Shown here in pieces: positions 33,144 through 44,489 of a DNA stretch of 64,000 nt; position 1 is the stretch's first letter, and each line of letters begins with the position of its first letter. The notes beneath the pieces are model-generated. The model was not told the DNA's origin and searched no databases. It saw nothing but the letters and a program-made list of their open reading frames with translations. The position numbers and the translations under genes are program-made. This DNA comes from an uncultured Collinsella sp. (GTDB lineage Bacteria; Actinomycetota; Coriobacteriia; Coriobacteriales; Coriobacteriaceae), in NCBI GenBank assembly GCA_900542315.1, contig UQMV01000006.1, forward strand, positions 1 to 64,000, given 5' to 3'.

Positions 33144-34796
33144 GTGGCGGGTAGATTGGGGCCTTCCTTGATTCGATGCGTTCTCTCGAGGTTCATCAGA
33201 GCAAAAGGGGCTTTCGTCTTCATTGCTATCACGGTGATTGGAACCGCTCTCTCCTATGCCATGCCATACGTGAACGGGAAATTCTTAGATTTTCTTCTCG
33301 GTAACCGCAGCGAAAGAGACGCCGTACTCTTCGCGCTCCTGGTTGCGTCAATAGGAGTTTTCTCCACCCTCTTTACTTATTTTGCAGGAACACTTTCCAT
33401 TCGCATAACCACGAGACTTTCCTTTGATCTTCTCAGGGAGGCCGTCTTGCGTTTTGAAAGAGACGATTACTTGGTGAGTCGGACCATCGATCCAGCCTAT
33501 ACAACGCAACGGATTATTTCCGACTCCAGCGTGGTCTCATCCTTCGTTTTGGCGAATTTTATCAGTGCGCCGCTGTCCATTGTAGCCATTCCCATCGTAT
33601 TGCTTATCATATGGTCAATTGATTCAACTCTCGCGGTGTTTTCCATCATTCTCCTCATCGTGTATTTCTGTGTAATTACTGGGTTGAGGAAACTTTTGTA
33701 TAGGGTCACGTATGAGAAGAAAGAGGCGGACAGCGCCTTTTACGCCGCAATTGCATCGCAGCTTAATCAGATTCTCAACATTCAACTGACATCTTCGTAC
33801 GGCAAGAGCGAACAAGCGCTCGACGCTGGGTTTAAGAGCTATTTTCCCAAAGTTTTGCGCTCCGGAAAGCTATCATATTCTCTGACATCGCTCGATGGTC
33901 TTTTCGCAGCGTTGTTTCAAGCGGTGATACTTGTTGTTTCCGGAGTACGAATCATTAACGGAACTATGTCAATAGGCGAGTACACTATCATCGGTACATA
34001 CTTCGCGGTTCTCTTTAAGACTTTGAAAAGTATGATGTCATTGTTCAAATCCTATCAAGATGCCAAAGCATCATGGGATAGGACGGCTATCGCGACGAGA
34101 GAAAAGGAGAGATCGGGGTGGAATCGGACCGATTTAGCTAAACTCGATGAAATAAATGACATTTCGGTATCTGATTTGGAATTCTCGGTTGCCCTTCCAG
34201 ACGGATCTGTCCGAGAGGTCCTCGGCGGGTTTTCTTTCAAGTTTTCCGGTCCTGGTACATATTGCATAGTTGGGGAAAACGGAAGAGGCAAGACGTCACT
34301 TCTTTACTTGATGCTCGGGCTATACTCATCGAAAGGCAAAGTAAAATACAACGGCGTGCCAATCGAAGAATGCGACTTGGATTACATACGTGCGAGAGAG
34401 ATATCGTGCTGCCCACAGTCGTGCTTCGCGCCGGACGAAACGGTGAAAGAGCTGTTAGAGTATTTCGACACGCCCTTTTCTTCCTATCACCGGGGTGTAG
34501 ATGGCCTACTTTCGCTGGAAAACAGCGTGAAGGAGTTGCTCGGGAAACGTTGCTCCGCGCTTTCGGGCGGTGAGCTGCGCCGAGTGTACTTATGGTCGGC
34601 GATTTCACGCAAGTCGTCAGTTTTGGTACTCGACGAGCCCACGACTGGGTTAGACGCTGTAAGCCGCGCCGAGCTTGCGGCCTATGTTAAGCGCAACAAG
34701 CAAAGCCAGCTGATCATCGTTGTCTCTCACGATGACGAGATGGTCGGCGCGGTAGAAGGGGTAGTGGATTTAGGCAGCATGTACCAGGGTAAATGA
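33144..34796 (+). CDS. ABC exporter with fused membrane and ATPase domains
   Basis: A 550-residue half-exporter: six transmembrane helices (residues about 15-300) followed by a nucleotide-binding domain with Walker A GENGRGKTSL, signature LSGGE, Walker B LVLDEPTTGLD and switch VSHDD. It has no N-terminal C39 peptidase. Such proteins often export ribosomally made peptides or lipids. The GTG start at 33144 is weakly supported, and a TTG at 33156 is an alternative. Codon use and GC content are lower than in the flanking core genes, marking it as acquired. It converges on the radical SAM/peptide operon and is its likely exporter. Confidence 0.85.
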   Translation: MAGRLGPSLIRCVLSRFIRAKGAFVFIAITVIGTALSYAMPYVNGKFLDFLLGNRSERDAVLFALLVASIGVFSTLFTYFAGTLSIRITTRLSFDLLREAVLRFERDDYLVSRTIDPAYTTQRIISDSSVVSSFVLANFISAPLSIVAIPIVLLIIWSIDSTLAVFSIILLIVYFCVITGLRKLLYRVTYEKKEADSAFYAAIASQLNQILNIQLTSSYGKSEQALDAGFKSYFPKVLRSGKLSYSLTSLDGLFAALFQAVILVVSGVRIINGTMSIGEYTIIGTYFAVLFKTLKSMMSLFKSYQDAKASWDRTAIATREKERSGWNRTDLAKLDEINDISVSDLEFSVALPDGSVREVLGGFSFKFSGPGTYCIVGENGRGKTSLLYLMLGLYSSKGKVKYNGVPIEECDLDYIRAREISCCPQSCFAPDETVKELLEYFDTPFSSYHRGVDGLLSLENSVKELLGKRCSALSGGELRRVYLWSAISRKSSVLVLDEPTTGLDAVSRAELAAYVKRNKQSQLIIVVSHDDEMVGAVEGVVDLGSMYQGK

Positions 34797-35167
34797 TGAC
34801 AAGTGTAGTGCTACCCAACTGGCAGAGATAACAAAAAGGCGATGCAGATGCACGTAGCATTCAGGCGGTTCGGACTCGGTGCCTTCACGCCATCGCAACG
34901 CTTTCAGATATAGTTCTCGTTCTCTTACTAAAGGAAACTTTAGTCTACGTCATCTTGTCGAGACAGAGGTGAAGCGAAGTGTTGTCGCGACGTATCTTAT
35001 TCCAGGTGGCTCAGTATCAGCGTGAGAATCGCACCAAAGTGTACTTACGATTCTCGTGTCCCACGGACAACATGAGCTGAGCATTGAGGTTCCACCCTTT
35101 GCTGCAACTACACGGGGTTGGACGGCAATGAATATGCCGGGCCGCATACCACGCGCAGCGGGGGTCC

Positions 35168-35293
35168 ATGTCCCAGTATGTTGCCTACAGCAGCCTCGAT
35201 GTCCACGCACACATCATCTCTGCCTTCGCGTTCAATCCATTTGCCGGAGAGTGCGAGGGTTGCCAGGCCGTAGAATTCGAGCCGAACAAATGA
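35168..35293 (+). mobile_element. IS110-like transposase N-terminal remnant
   Basis: A 41-codon frame beginning MSQYVAYSSLDVHAHIISAF resembles the start of IS110-family transposases (a LDVHA segment carrying the first catalytic Asp, then AFNPFAGE). The frame stops abruptly. The rest of 34797-35496 contains no gene: it shows a small hairpin ACTAAAG-GAAA-CTTTAGT at 34927-34944 and the terminator at 35388. The stretch is probably debris of an insertion. Confidence 0.4.
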
Positions 35294-35387
35294 AATGCGG
35301 TATCAGCGCATAGGATTAAACTGACGATTGCTTTGCACTGAGAATACGCTTGGAAAGCCGCTATGGGTGGCGGCCCGGGTTAAATAG

Positions 35388-35432
35388 AGAAGCCCGTCCG
35401 ATCACTTTCATGTGGCGAACGGTCGGGCTTCT
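35388..35432 (-). terminator. Terminator of the radical SAM peptide operon
   Basis: AGAAGCCCGTCCG pairs with CGGTCGGGCTTCT with one mismatch (T·T) around a 19-nt loop. T-rich bases follow on both strands. On the minus strand it lies 65 nt after the small membrane peptide gene. Confidence 0.8.
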
Positions 35433-35496
35433 TATTCCACTTGCCAATGCTCGGCTCATATTGGAAGAAAGCTACGCTAATGTTTGCGTGACACTC

Positions 35497-35604
35497 CTAT
35501 TTTCTCCGAAGAAAGAGTCGGATAATGAAGAATAGAATTAAAAAAGGTGCCAGATATAACGCAAGTATAAAGGCTAATCCAACGAGACCTTGCAATAATG
35601 GCAT
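35497..35604 (-). CDS. 35-residue hydrophobic membrane peptide
   Basis: GGAGGAG sits 2-7 nt before ATG 35604, and the frame encodes MPLLQGLVGLAFILALYLAP followed by a second hydrophobic stretch and a basic tail (RLFLRRK), then TAG. It is a single-helix or hairpin membrane peptide. It is the last gene before the operon terminator, 78 nt after precursor B. Possible roles are immunity, export aid or membrane anchoring of the maturase; none is shown. It is too short for ordinary gene callers. Confidence 0.6.
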   Translation of the reverse strand: MPLLQGLVGLAFILALYLAPFLILFFIIRLFLRRK

Positions 35605-35682
35605 AACTCCTCCCAGACACGAGATTTTGGTATTTGTTCCCATCTTATTCTGAATTGGACCAAATAGTTCCTAGCCACAAAA

Positions 35683-35862
35683 CTACTCGTCAACTGGATC
35701 GCACCAATCTGCTGGCAAAACACAGCTTGATTCTTTATCGACATAGCACCAATCCGCAACAGGGCACTCGGCGATGTCGTAAAAATTGCATATATCAACT
35801 CCAAGACAACAAGGCTCAACGGGAGGATGTTCATTTGAACCAACAGGATGGATATGCTTCAT
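35683..35862 (-). CDS. RiPP precursor peptide B (Cys/Asp-rich, 59 residues)
   Basis: It starts at ATG 35862 with GAGGAG 5 nt upstream. The start MKHIHP is shared with precursor A. Residues 1-17 have no Cys and look like a leader. The core has Cys at 18, 19, 25, 33, 39, 47 and 54, and four C-x3-D motifs: Cys19-Asp23, Cys25-Asp29, Cys33-Asp37 and Cys54-Asp58. The block C-x-x-Y-D-x-A-[DE]-C is common to both precursors. Radical SAM/SPASM enzymes of the PapB/freyrasin type join Cys sulfur to Asp in C-x3-D motifs, so this is the likely substrate of the maturase at 36266. It is followed by the small membrane peptide gene. Confidence 0.75.
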   Translation of the reverse strand: MKHIHPVGSNEHPPVEPCCLGVDICNFYDIAECPVADWCYVDKESSCVLPADWCDPVDE

Positions 35863-35892
35863 AACAGCTCCTCACCTTAATCCAATTAGAGA

Positions 35893-36096
35893 CTACGTTT
35901 GATCAATGCCACAGTGATCTACAACGCAGATGCTGCCGCCATCCATGTCATAGTCGCAGTAATCGTATGCACCACAGCCATCTGCTTTATCATAAACAGT
36001 ACAGATGTCAGTAATGCCCAAGAGGCAGTCAAAAGACATCGGCTTCACGCCTGCCTCGTCGCCACTTCCTGGATTAATCGGATGAATATGCTTCAC
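35893..36096 (-). CDS. RiPP precursor peptide A (six Cys, 67 residues)
   Basis: The GTG start at 36096 has AGGGAGGT 4 nt upstream and gives the same opening KHIHP as precursor B. A Cys-free, Gly/Asp/Glu-containing leader of about 20 residues is followed by a core with Cys at 24, 32, 41, 47, 57 and 62, six cysteines within 39 residues. C-x3-D motifs are at Cys32-Asp36 and Cys41-Asp45, with near versions (C-x2-D) at Cys57 and Cys62. It lies between the maturase and precursor B on the same strand. The alternative view, a metal-binding Cys-rich protein, is less likely beside a SPASM enzyme. Confidence 0.78.
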   Translation of the reverse strand: MKHIHPINPGSGDEAGVKPMSFDCLLGITDICTVYDKADGCGAYDYCDYDMDGGSICVVDHCGIDQT

Positions 36097-36265
36097 GACT
36101 ACCTCCCTTTGAGTGCAGAAAAACCTCAATATTGTGTATAACAAACCAAGATGTCTAGTTCACCATATTTCTAGAATGGTTTCGGCGAACGTAGCAATAA
36201 GCTTCGCAGACGGTAATCAGAAGAACGAACACCTCCACAATGGTGACAGCAATGCGCTGAACCGC

Positions 36266-37624
36266 TTATTCCGATACAGTAGCTTCTCGTTGATTTTTCT
36301 CCTGCGAAGATGAGTGGCGGGAAATAAGGTCAAAAGCCATCTCGTAGCACATCTTTCTATATTCACATGATGCAGGGTGTAGACTCTTGGGCAAGTAGCC
36401 GTGCTCGTCTGCAGCCTCCCAGCTACAGCCCCCACCACAGAAAGACCGAGCCCAACAGTCCGTACAGTCAATTCTTTTTTCGACACTCTGACTCCAGTTT
36501 TCAATATACCTAGTTTCGTCAATTCCGGTGACGATGTTGCCCATTTTGAATCGCATCATCCCGACAAACCTGTGACAGGGGTATACGTCCCCTTCGGGAG
36601 TCACGGAAATAAAACGCCTGCCAGCCCCGCATCCGACAAAGGCGATCCTGTTGCTCATAATCAAATCAACTGCAGTTTTCAATGTTCTAAACAAGGGCTT
36701 TTCCCCTTGATCAATCTGTTTGAGATATTGATCCGCCAAATCTATTAGGCCCGCCCTGATTTTGTTTAATGAGTGTTCGTCGAGTTTGATATTCTCATCG
36801 AATGAGCTCACGGGCGAGAAGTAAATCCTTCTGAAGCCCATCTCTTTAAACTGAAGATAGTCTTCAACAAGGTTACAGTTATTATTTGTTAAGGTCGCTC
36901 TTGCGCCGAAGGGGAACGACTCGGAAAAACGACGAACGTTTTTGTCGATATCGGAGAAAGAGCCGCCTCCCGTCTTGTACGGGCGCGATGCATCGTGCTT
37001 GCATCCTGTACCATCGAGACTAATCAGAACAGAAAACCCGTGCTCCTTGAAAGAATTCACAGCAGTGTCATTCAAAAGCGTTCCGTTGGTCGTAATAGAA
37101 TAGGTAAAGTTTCTATTGGGGTATATTCTTTTTGAATAGTCGACCGTTTTCCATATCAGCGGCTCGTTAATCATGGGTTCCCCACCAAAAAAGACGATCG
37201 CAAGCGTTTCGTTTTCCGATGAACTTGCGACGAGGTAGTCGACCGCCTTGAAGGCTATCTCGTCTGTCATCAGCAGAGGAGACGTTCCATAATCTCCTTT
37301 ACCGGCAAAACAGTAACTACAACCAAGGTTGCATGCATGTGAAACGTGGAGTTCGATGGATCTAAGTTTTCGAGGCGTGTCTTTTGTTAAGAAAGTCCGC
37401 TCAGACAATCGTTGATACTCATCAATGTCGTCTTCAAGTTCTGCTATGGTCGTTTGGTCGTAGCCTTTCGCAGCAAGTGACTTTGTTAGCAACTTCGAGT
37501 TGACCGTTCTTCCCGATGCTTCAAATATGCGAAGCGCATCTTCTGATGCTTGGTCAACCTGAAAGCAATTGCGAGTGACCTCATCGAAGCAGTAACGACG
37601 ATCACTTACTGAGAAAAAATGCAT
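36266..37624 (-). CDS. Radical SAM/SPASM peptide maturase
   Basis: A 452-residue enzyme. Residues 1 to about 80 form a small N-terminal domain like the RiPP recognition elements that hold leader peptides. The radical SAM cluster motif is CNLGCSYC (Cys about 97, 101, 104), followed by the FFGGEPMIN strand and the SAM-binding region. The C-terminal SPASM domain carries two more Fe-S clusters (GCGAGRRF, YPCHRF, CTDCWARSFCGGGC, CEYRKMC). It belongs to the family that makes thioether links from Cys in sactipeptides, ranthipeptides and SCIFF-type peptides. The ATG at 37624 has GAGG upstream; a longer GTG start at 37654 lacks one. It heads the operon with the two precursors. Confidence 0.9.
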   Translation of the reverse strand: MHFFSVSDRRYCFDEVTRNCFQVDQASEDALRIFEASGRTVNSKLLTKSLAAKGYDQTTIAELEDDIDEYQRLSERTFLTKDTPRKLRSIELHVSHACNLGCSYCFAGKGDYGTSPLLMTDEIAFKAVDYLVASSSENETLAIVFFGGEPMINEPLIWKTVDYSKRIYPNRNFTYSITTNGTLLNDTAVNSFKEHGFSVLISLDGTGCKHDASRPYKTGGGSFSDIDKNVRRFSESFPFGARATLTNNNCNLVEDYLQFKEMGFRRIYFSPVSSFDENIKLDEHSLNKIRAGLIDLADQYLKQIDQGEKPLFRTLKTAVDLIMSNRIAFVGCGAGRRFISVTPEGDVYPCHRFVGMMRFKMGNIVTGIDETRYIENWSQSVEKRIDCTDCWARSFCGGGCSWEAADEHGYLPKSLHPASCEYRKMCYEMAFDLISRHSSSQEKNQREATVSE

Positions 37625-38191
37625 ACGTTCCTCAATTTCATGCTGGACTGGCACTAACCTTGTTTATTGTTGCGCAGCTATAAAAAACCACCAGCGGGGA
37701 TTCGGTGTGCGGCCCAATCGGACTCCCAAAAGGTTCTATTTGAGACTGGCAAGCTTTGTGTTGTTGGCACTTCGACAGCGCTCTTTATTCCAACATGGAG
37801 CCTCGCAGTTTGAGTCGACTTGCCTCTGGAAGGTCCGATCTTAACTTGATTTAGGATGAAAACAGATTACAGGCGCGCTCCTCTAGAAAGAAAGGAAACC
37901 AATCGCCGCCTTTCACCAGGAAAGTTTTTATAGCCCACCTCGAGCAAAATGAAAGATGCGAGAGCGATTGGGGAACAACGCGAATCTCCCCTTTTGGGTG
38001 GGAGCGAGCCTTCAGCCACCGGCGAACGACTCGCCCTGGTCAGAATCTGGAAGTGGTGCCGGGCCGCTTGGGCCTCCCCGGTGACTTCGTGGGGCTTACC
38101 TGCCTGACGTCGAGGAGTACATCCGCAAGATTCGTTCCCTATGCCGTTTGCTCTCACGCCCGCCTTAGTTTCAAGTCGGGCGAGCCGCCGC
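37625..38191. other. Upstream region of the peptide operon, degenerate sequence
   Basis: No intact gene is seen. The part next to 37624 must hold the minus-strand promoter. On the plus strand, 38060-38150 encodes VPGRLGLPGDF and an ARFVPYAV-like stretch that vaguely recalls the GLPGD...SRFVR region of choloylglycine hydrolases, but it is out of any long frame. I treat it as unproven debris at the right junction of the island. Confidence 0.3.
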
Positions 38192-38614
38192 GCTCATGCG
38201 ACCCGTGGCGGCGACACGTCGACGCCGCGCTCGCTGAGCACATCTTCGGTCGCGGGCGAGCACGAGGTCGCGCCGGCGCATCCGCTGGGACTGCTGTGCG
38301 TGCAAAACGGCTACGTGGTGAGCGTCCCGCGCTGGATTCAGCCGAGTGAGGAAGGCGTTGAGATCGGCGCGCTGGCAACGGGGGAGGGCGGCATCACCGA
38401 CGACGTCTCGGCCCGCCATGCCCATATCTGGTGCGACGAGTCTGGCGCATGGTTTGTCGAGGACCTGTCGTCCACTAACGGCACCGTGGTGGTAAACGGG
38501 GCCACGAGTGTGTGTATTCAAGTAGAGCCCGGCTGCTCCGCCCAGCTCGACCCCGGCGACGAGCTCAAACTCGGCGAATCCACCACCTACGCCATCCTGC
38601 TCGGCGCCCTCTAG
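38192..38614 (+). pseudogene. Truncated second copy of the FHA gene
   Basis: From the HATRGG codons onward this matches the protein at 30940 (VSVPRWIQPSEEGVEIG, SARHAHIWCDES, VEDLSSTNGTVVVNG, GESTTYAILLGAL). The N-terminal helical domain is missing: similarity ends abruptly near 38192 and unrelated sequence precedes it. The FHA half is intact here, with Trp where copy A has a stop. An open frame extends back to 38141 without a ribosome binding site. It is the right-hand copy of the repeat that brackets the island. Confidence 0.75.
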
Positions 38615-38720
38615 CCGGCAGTTAGGGACGTTCCTTTCCTGCCGGTACTTGGGGACACTCCTTGGCGCGTCAGAGCCAGTCGTCCGGGGATGGAGGGACC
38701 ATTCTGGCCTTTGGCGGTCA
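38192..38720 (+). repeat. Long direct repeat, copy B (right flank of island), with REP-like element
   Basis: The partner of 31447-31984. It includes the FHA 3' end and, from 38614, the same REP-like hairpin (GCCGGCAG/CTGCCGG around GGGACGTTCC) and trailing CTTGGGGACACTCC. Both copies lose similarity after GGCGGTCA. Confidence 0.75.
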
Positions 38721-39065
38721 CCCGAGGTAAACCTTTACCGCCCGCCTATATTTGTCGAAATTACACTTAACGGCGGGGTACAATAAACCCGCATGCGGAT
38801 TTCCGTTGCGGGCGCTTCCCATCGCCGGGGCGTGCCCGGGAGCATCCGGCATGCGGCCTTTGCGGCGCTCGGTCATGTGCAAGACGGGTAGCTGGGCCTG
38901 TGGAGCGCGTGCAGCTCTCCTCGCCTCGGCATGCCTTCTCTCCACGCCATGTACCTGCCGCTGAGTCCGCCTGTCAGATGATCGGAAGCAACAACGAAAA
39001 TCCCATCACGCCAACATCCCGGCGATCGCCGGGGCCTGTATACCTATATGAGAGGAGAGGGGTAT
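38721..39065 (+). promoter_or_regulatory. Leader and promoter region of nifJ
   Basis: There is no gene. TACAATAAA near 38777 resembles a -10 box, which would leave a leader of about 280 nt. GC-rich inverted segments within it (for example around 38810-38850) could fold, but I recognise no known riboswitch. GAGAGG lies 9 nt before the nifJ start. Confidence 0.35.
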
Positions 39066-42605
<3,540 letters not shown>

Positions 42606-42615
42606 GTCTCCCGCC

Positions 42616-42740
42616 GCAGGATCTGAGGGCCAACCTTCGCGGACGTCCTCGGACATGAAAGAACCCCCGCTGCGCACTACGTGCGGCGGGGGTTCTTTCG
42701 TCCTGCGGAGTGTCCGCGAAGGTTGGCCCTCAGATCCTGC
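42616..42740. terminator. Nested double hairpin after nifJ, 29-bp outer arms
   Basis: An inner stem AAAGAACCCCCGC/GCGGGGGTTCTTT (42658-42698) makes a normal terminator. Around it, 42616-42644 and 42712-42740 are perfect 29-bp inverted copies beginning GCAGGATCTGAGGG. The outer arms are far longer than a terminator needs. Confidence 0.8.
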
Positions 42741-42810
42741 TACGACTACGTTCTCGGATTGTGTGGGCGGATGAAGGGCGTAGTTGGTCGGGTATTCCGT
42801 CCCCTTCGCT

Positions 42811-42914
42811 GTTTCGCGGCTTTGCCGCGAAACCTCGCGTTACTTTGGGGATGGATGGGGGCGTGGTTGTTGCGGCTTCTTATCCCTTTGCTTTTTCGCG
42901 GCTTTGCCGCGAAA
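42811..42914. repeat. Pair of identical short hairpins
   Basis: TTTCGCGGC-TTT-GCCGCGAAA occurs twice, at 42811-42833 (with one more G/C pair) and 42894-42914, in the 370-nt gap between nifJ and the converging ATPase gene. The surrounding bases are also partly repeated. It looks like a small intergenic palindromic repeat. The gap holds no gene. Confidence 0.6.
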
Positions 42915-42975
42915 CGCGCAGCACCTTGGGAAATGCATTGATGCGTGGGCGGGGCTGGATTGCGGATTCAAATGG

Positions 42976-44337
42976 CTAGAGAGATATGGGTGCGAACGAG
43001 AAATCGTTATTGGGGTCATCCTTTTCCATAAACTCATCGAGACAAAACGTCATGTAGATTGGAACGTACAGAACCTTGCCCTCTTTGCTGAGATTCTCGT
43101 GGCTCAGTACAACGGCCTCGGGAATTTTGTACTCGCCCACACTCATCAGACGATCGAGGGCCGCATGCGCTCGAACTTTCTTGCCCGATTTGACCTCGAT
43201 TGGGACAACATGCCCGTGGGCGCCTTCGATCACAAAGTCAACTTCACCGACCTCACGCGTTTGGTAGTACCATGCATCCGCCCCGAGGGCAACGAGTTCC
43301 TGCGCGACCACGTTCTCATAGAGACCACCAAGGTTGGGAGTTTTCATATCAAGATAGACAGCGCGTGCAGTGCTACCGGGGTATCGCGATGCGAGCATGC
43401 CTGTATCAGACTCGTATAGTTTGAAGGCTGTCGTTTTCTCCGTCCTCTTGAGAGGACTCCGTGGCTCCGTCACCCTGGCGACCATCAATCCAACACCTGC
43501 GTTAACAAGCCACAGGAAATCCTGCTCATATTTTTTAAGGCGAGCTCCCTCACCCAGAGACGAAACAACAAAGCGATGAGACTCCGCCTCAAGCTGAACG
43601 GGAATTTGCTCAAAAATCGACCGAACGTTAAACGCTCGAGTCGATGCGTATTTTGAGATATCGCTTTTGTACTGATCGACCAGCTGAGTTTGAAGCTCAC
43701 GTGTGCTCACGAGCGAATAACCCGAATCAATATAATTCTGAACGACCTCCGGCATGCCGCCGCAAACGATATAAGCTCTATAGTTCTTGAGCATCGCCTC
43801 ATGAATATAGTTTTCGACAGGATGTTTCTCGACAAGGCAGCTGCGAATGCCTGCAAGCACATTCTCGCTGACGCTGTTTGCCCAACAAAACTCTTCAAAA
43901 TCCATCGGGCGCATAACAATGTGCTCTACATACCCCACCGGAAAAGAAGAGATCCCCTTAAACTCAGTCCCAAGCATAGACCCCGAGAAGACATAGCTAA
44001 AGCGCCCATCCTCGACCAACGCCTTCATGAGTGTAACGATCTGCGGATACTCCTGAATCTCATCGACAAAGACAAGCGTATCGCCCTCAACAAGCGGCGC
44101 ATCCGCAAGAAGGGCTACGCGGTTGATAAAGTCAACGGAGTTCTTTGCGCCAACAAGTGCATTCCTTGCTTCGACATCGAGTAGTAAATTGACCTCAAAA
44201 TACGAAGCGTAGTTGCTTTTTCCAAACGCGCGAATCGCATAGCTCTTGCCAATCTGACGCGCACCAGTAACGAGTAGTGCCTTATTGGAGTTATTCTTCC
44301 AGCTCAAAAGCCTATCAGTGACCTTACGGCGTAGCAT
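42976..44337 (-). CDS. AAA ATPase with C-terminal DUF4143 domain
   Basis: A 453-residue protein. Residues about 1-170 are an AAA_14-type ATPase with Walker A TGARQIGKS and Walker B VFVDEIQEYP. The C-terminal part (about 210-420) is the DUF4143 domain, which has a restriction-endonuclease-like core (GEVDFVIEG, VPIEVKSGK). These proteins are common, variable accessory ATPases of unknown role. The ATG at 44337 has GGGGG 5 nt upstream; a longer frame to 44439 runs back through the three upstream repeats and is rejected. The end faces nifJ. Confidence 0.85.
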   Translation of the reverse strand: MLRRKVTDRLLSWKNNSNKALLVTGARQIGKSYAIRAFGKSNYASYFEVNLLLDVEARNALVGAKNSVDFINRVALLADAPLVEGDTLVFVDEIQEYPQIVTLMKALVEDGRFSYVFSGSMLGTEFKGISSFPVGYVEHIVMRPMDFEEFCWANSVSENVLAGIRSCLVEKHPVENYIHEAMLKNYRAYIVCGGMPEVVQNYIDSGYSLVSTRELQTQLVDQYKSDISKYASTRAFNVRSIFEQIPVQLEAESHRFVVSSLGEGARLKKYEQDFLWLVNAGVGLMVARVTEPRSPLKRTEKTTAFKLYESDTGMLASRYPGSTARAVYLDMKTPNLGGLYENVVAQELVALGADAWYYQTREVGEVDFVIEGAHGHVVPIEVKSGKKVRAHAALDRLMSVGEYKIPEAVVLSHENLSKEGKVLYVPIYMTFCLDEFMEKDDPNNDFSFAPISL

Positions 44338-44351
44338 TAAACCCCCAAATG

Positions 44352-44435
44352 ACAAAAATTGACAGATAGAATCGCCTAAAATCATACAAAAATTGGCAGA
44401 TAATAACGTCGTAAATATACAAAAATTAGGAGATA
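44352..44435 (-). repeat. Three direct repeats before the DUF4143 ATPase gene
   Basis: Three copies of a 17-nt element (minus-strand consensus TATCTGCCAATTTTTGT) lie at 44352-44368, 44386-44402 and 44419-44435, about 33-34 nt apart. The nearest ends 15 nt from the start codon. This is a plausible iterated operator, probably for autoregulation. Confidence 0.7.
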
Positions 44436-44489
44436 GCAAAGGTTCGAATAGGCCTCAAGGCCACTGAAACAGTGCTCTACTTTGCGAAG

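Noticed and set aside
36160..36265. Hydrophobic 36-codon frame after the maturase stop (minus strand, VFVLLITVCEAYCYVRR)
   Set aside because: In frame with the maturase but after its TAA, with no ATG or RBS; could be meaningful only if the stop is read through.
38050..38160. Choloylglycine hydrolase fragment (GLPGDF-like)
   Set aside because: Only a few residues resemble the family and no continuous frame supports it.
38721..39065. Riboswitch in the nifJ leader
   Set aside because: GC-rich foldable sequence but no recognisable conserved riboswitch core such as the TPP motif.
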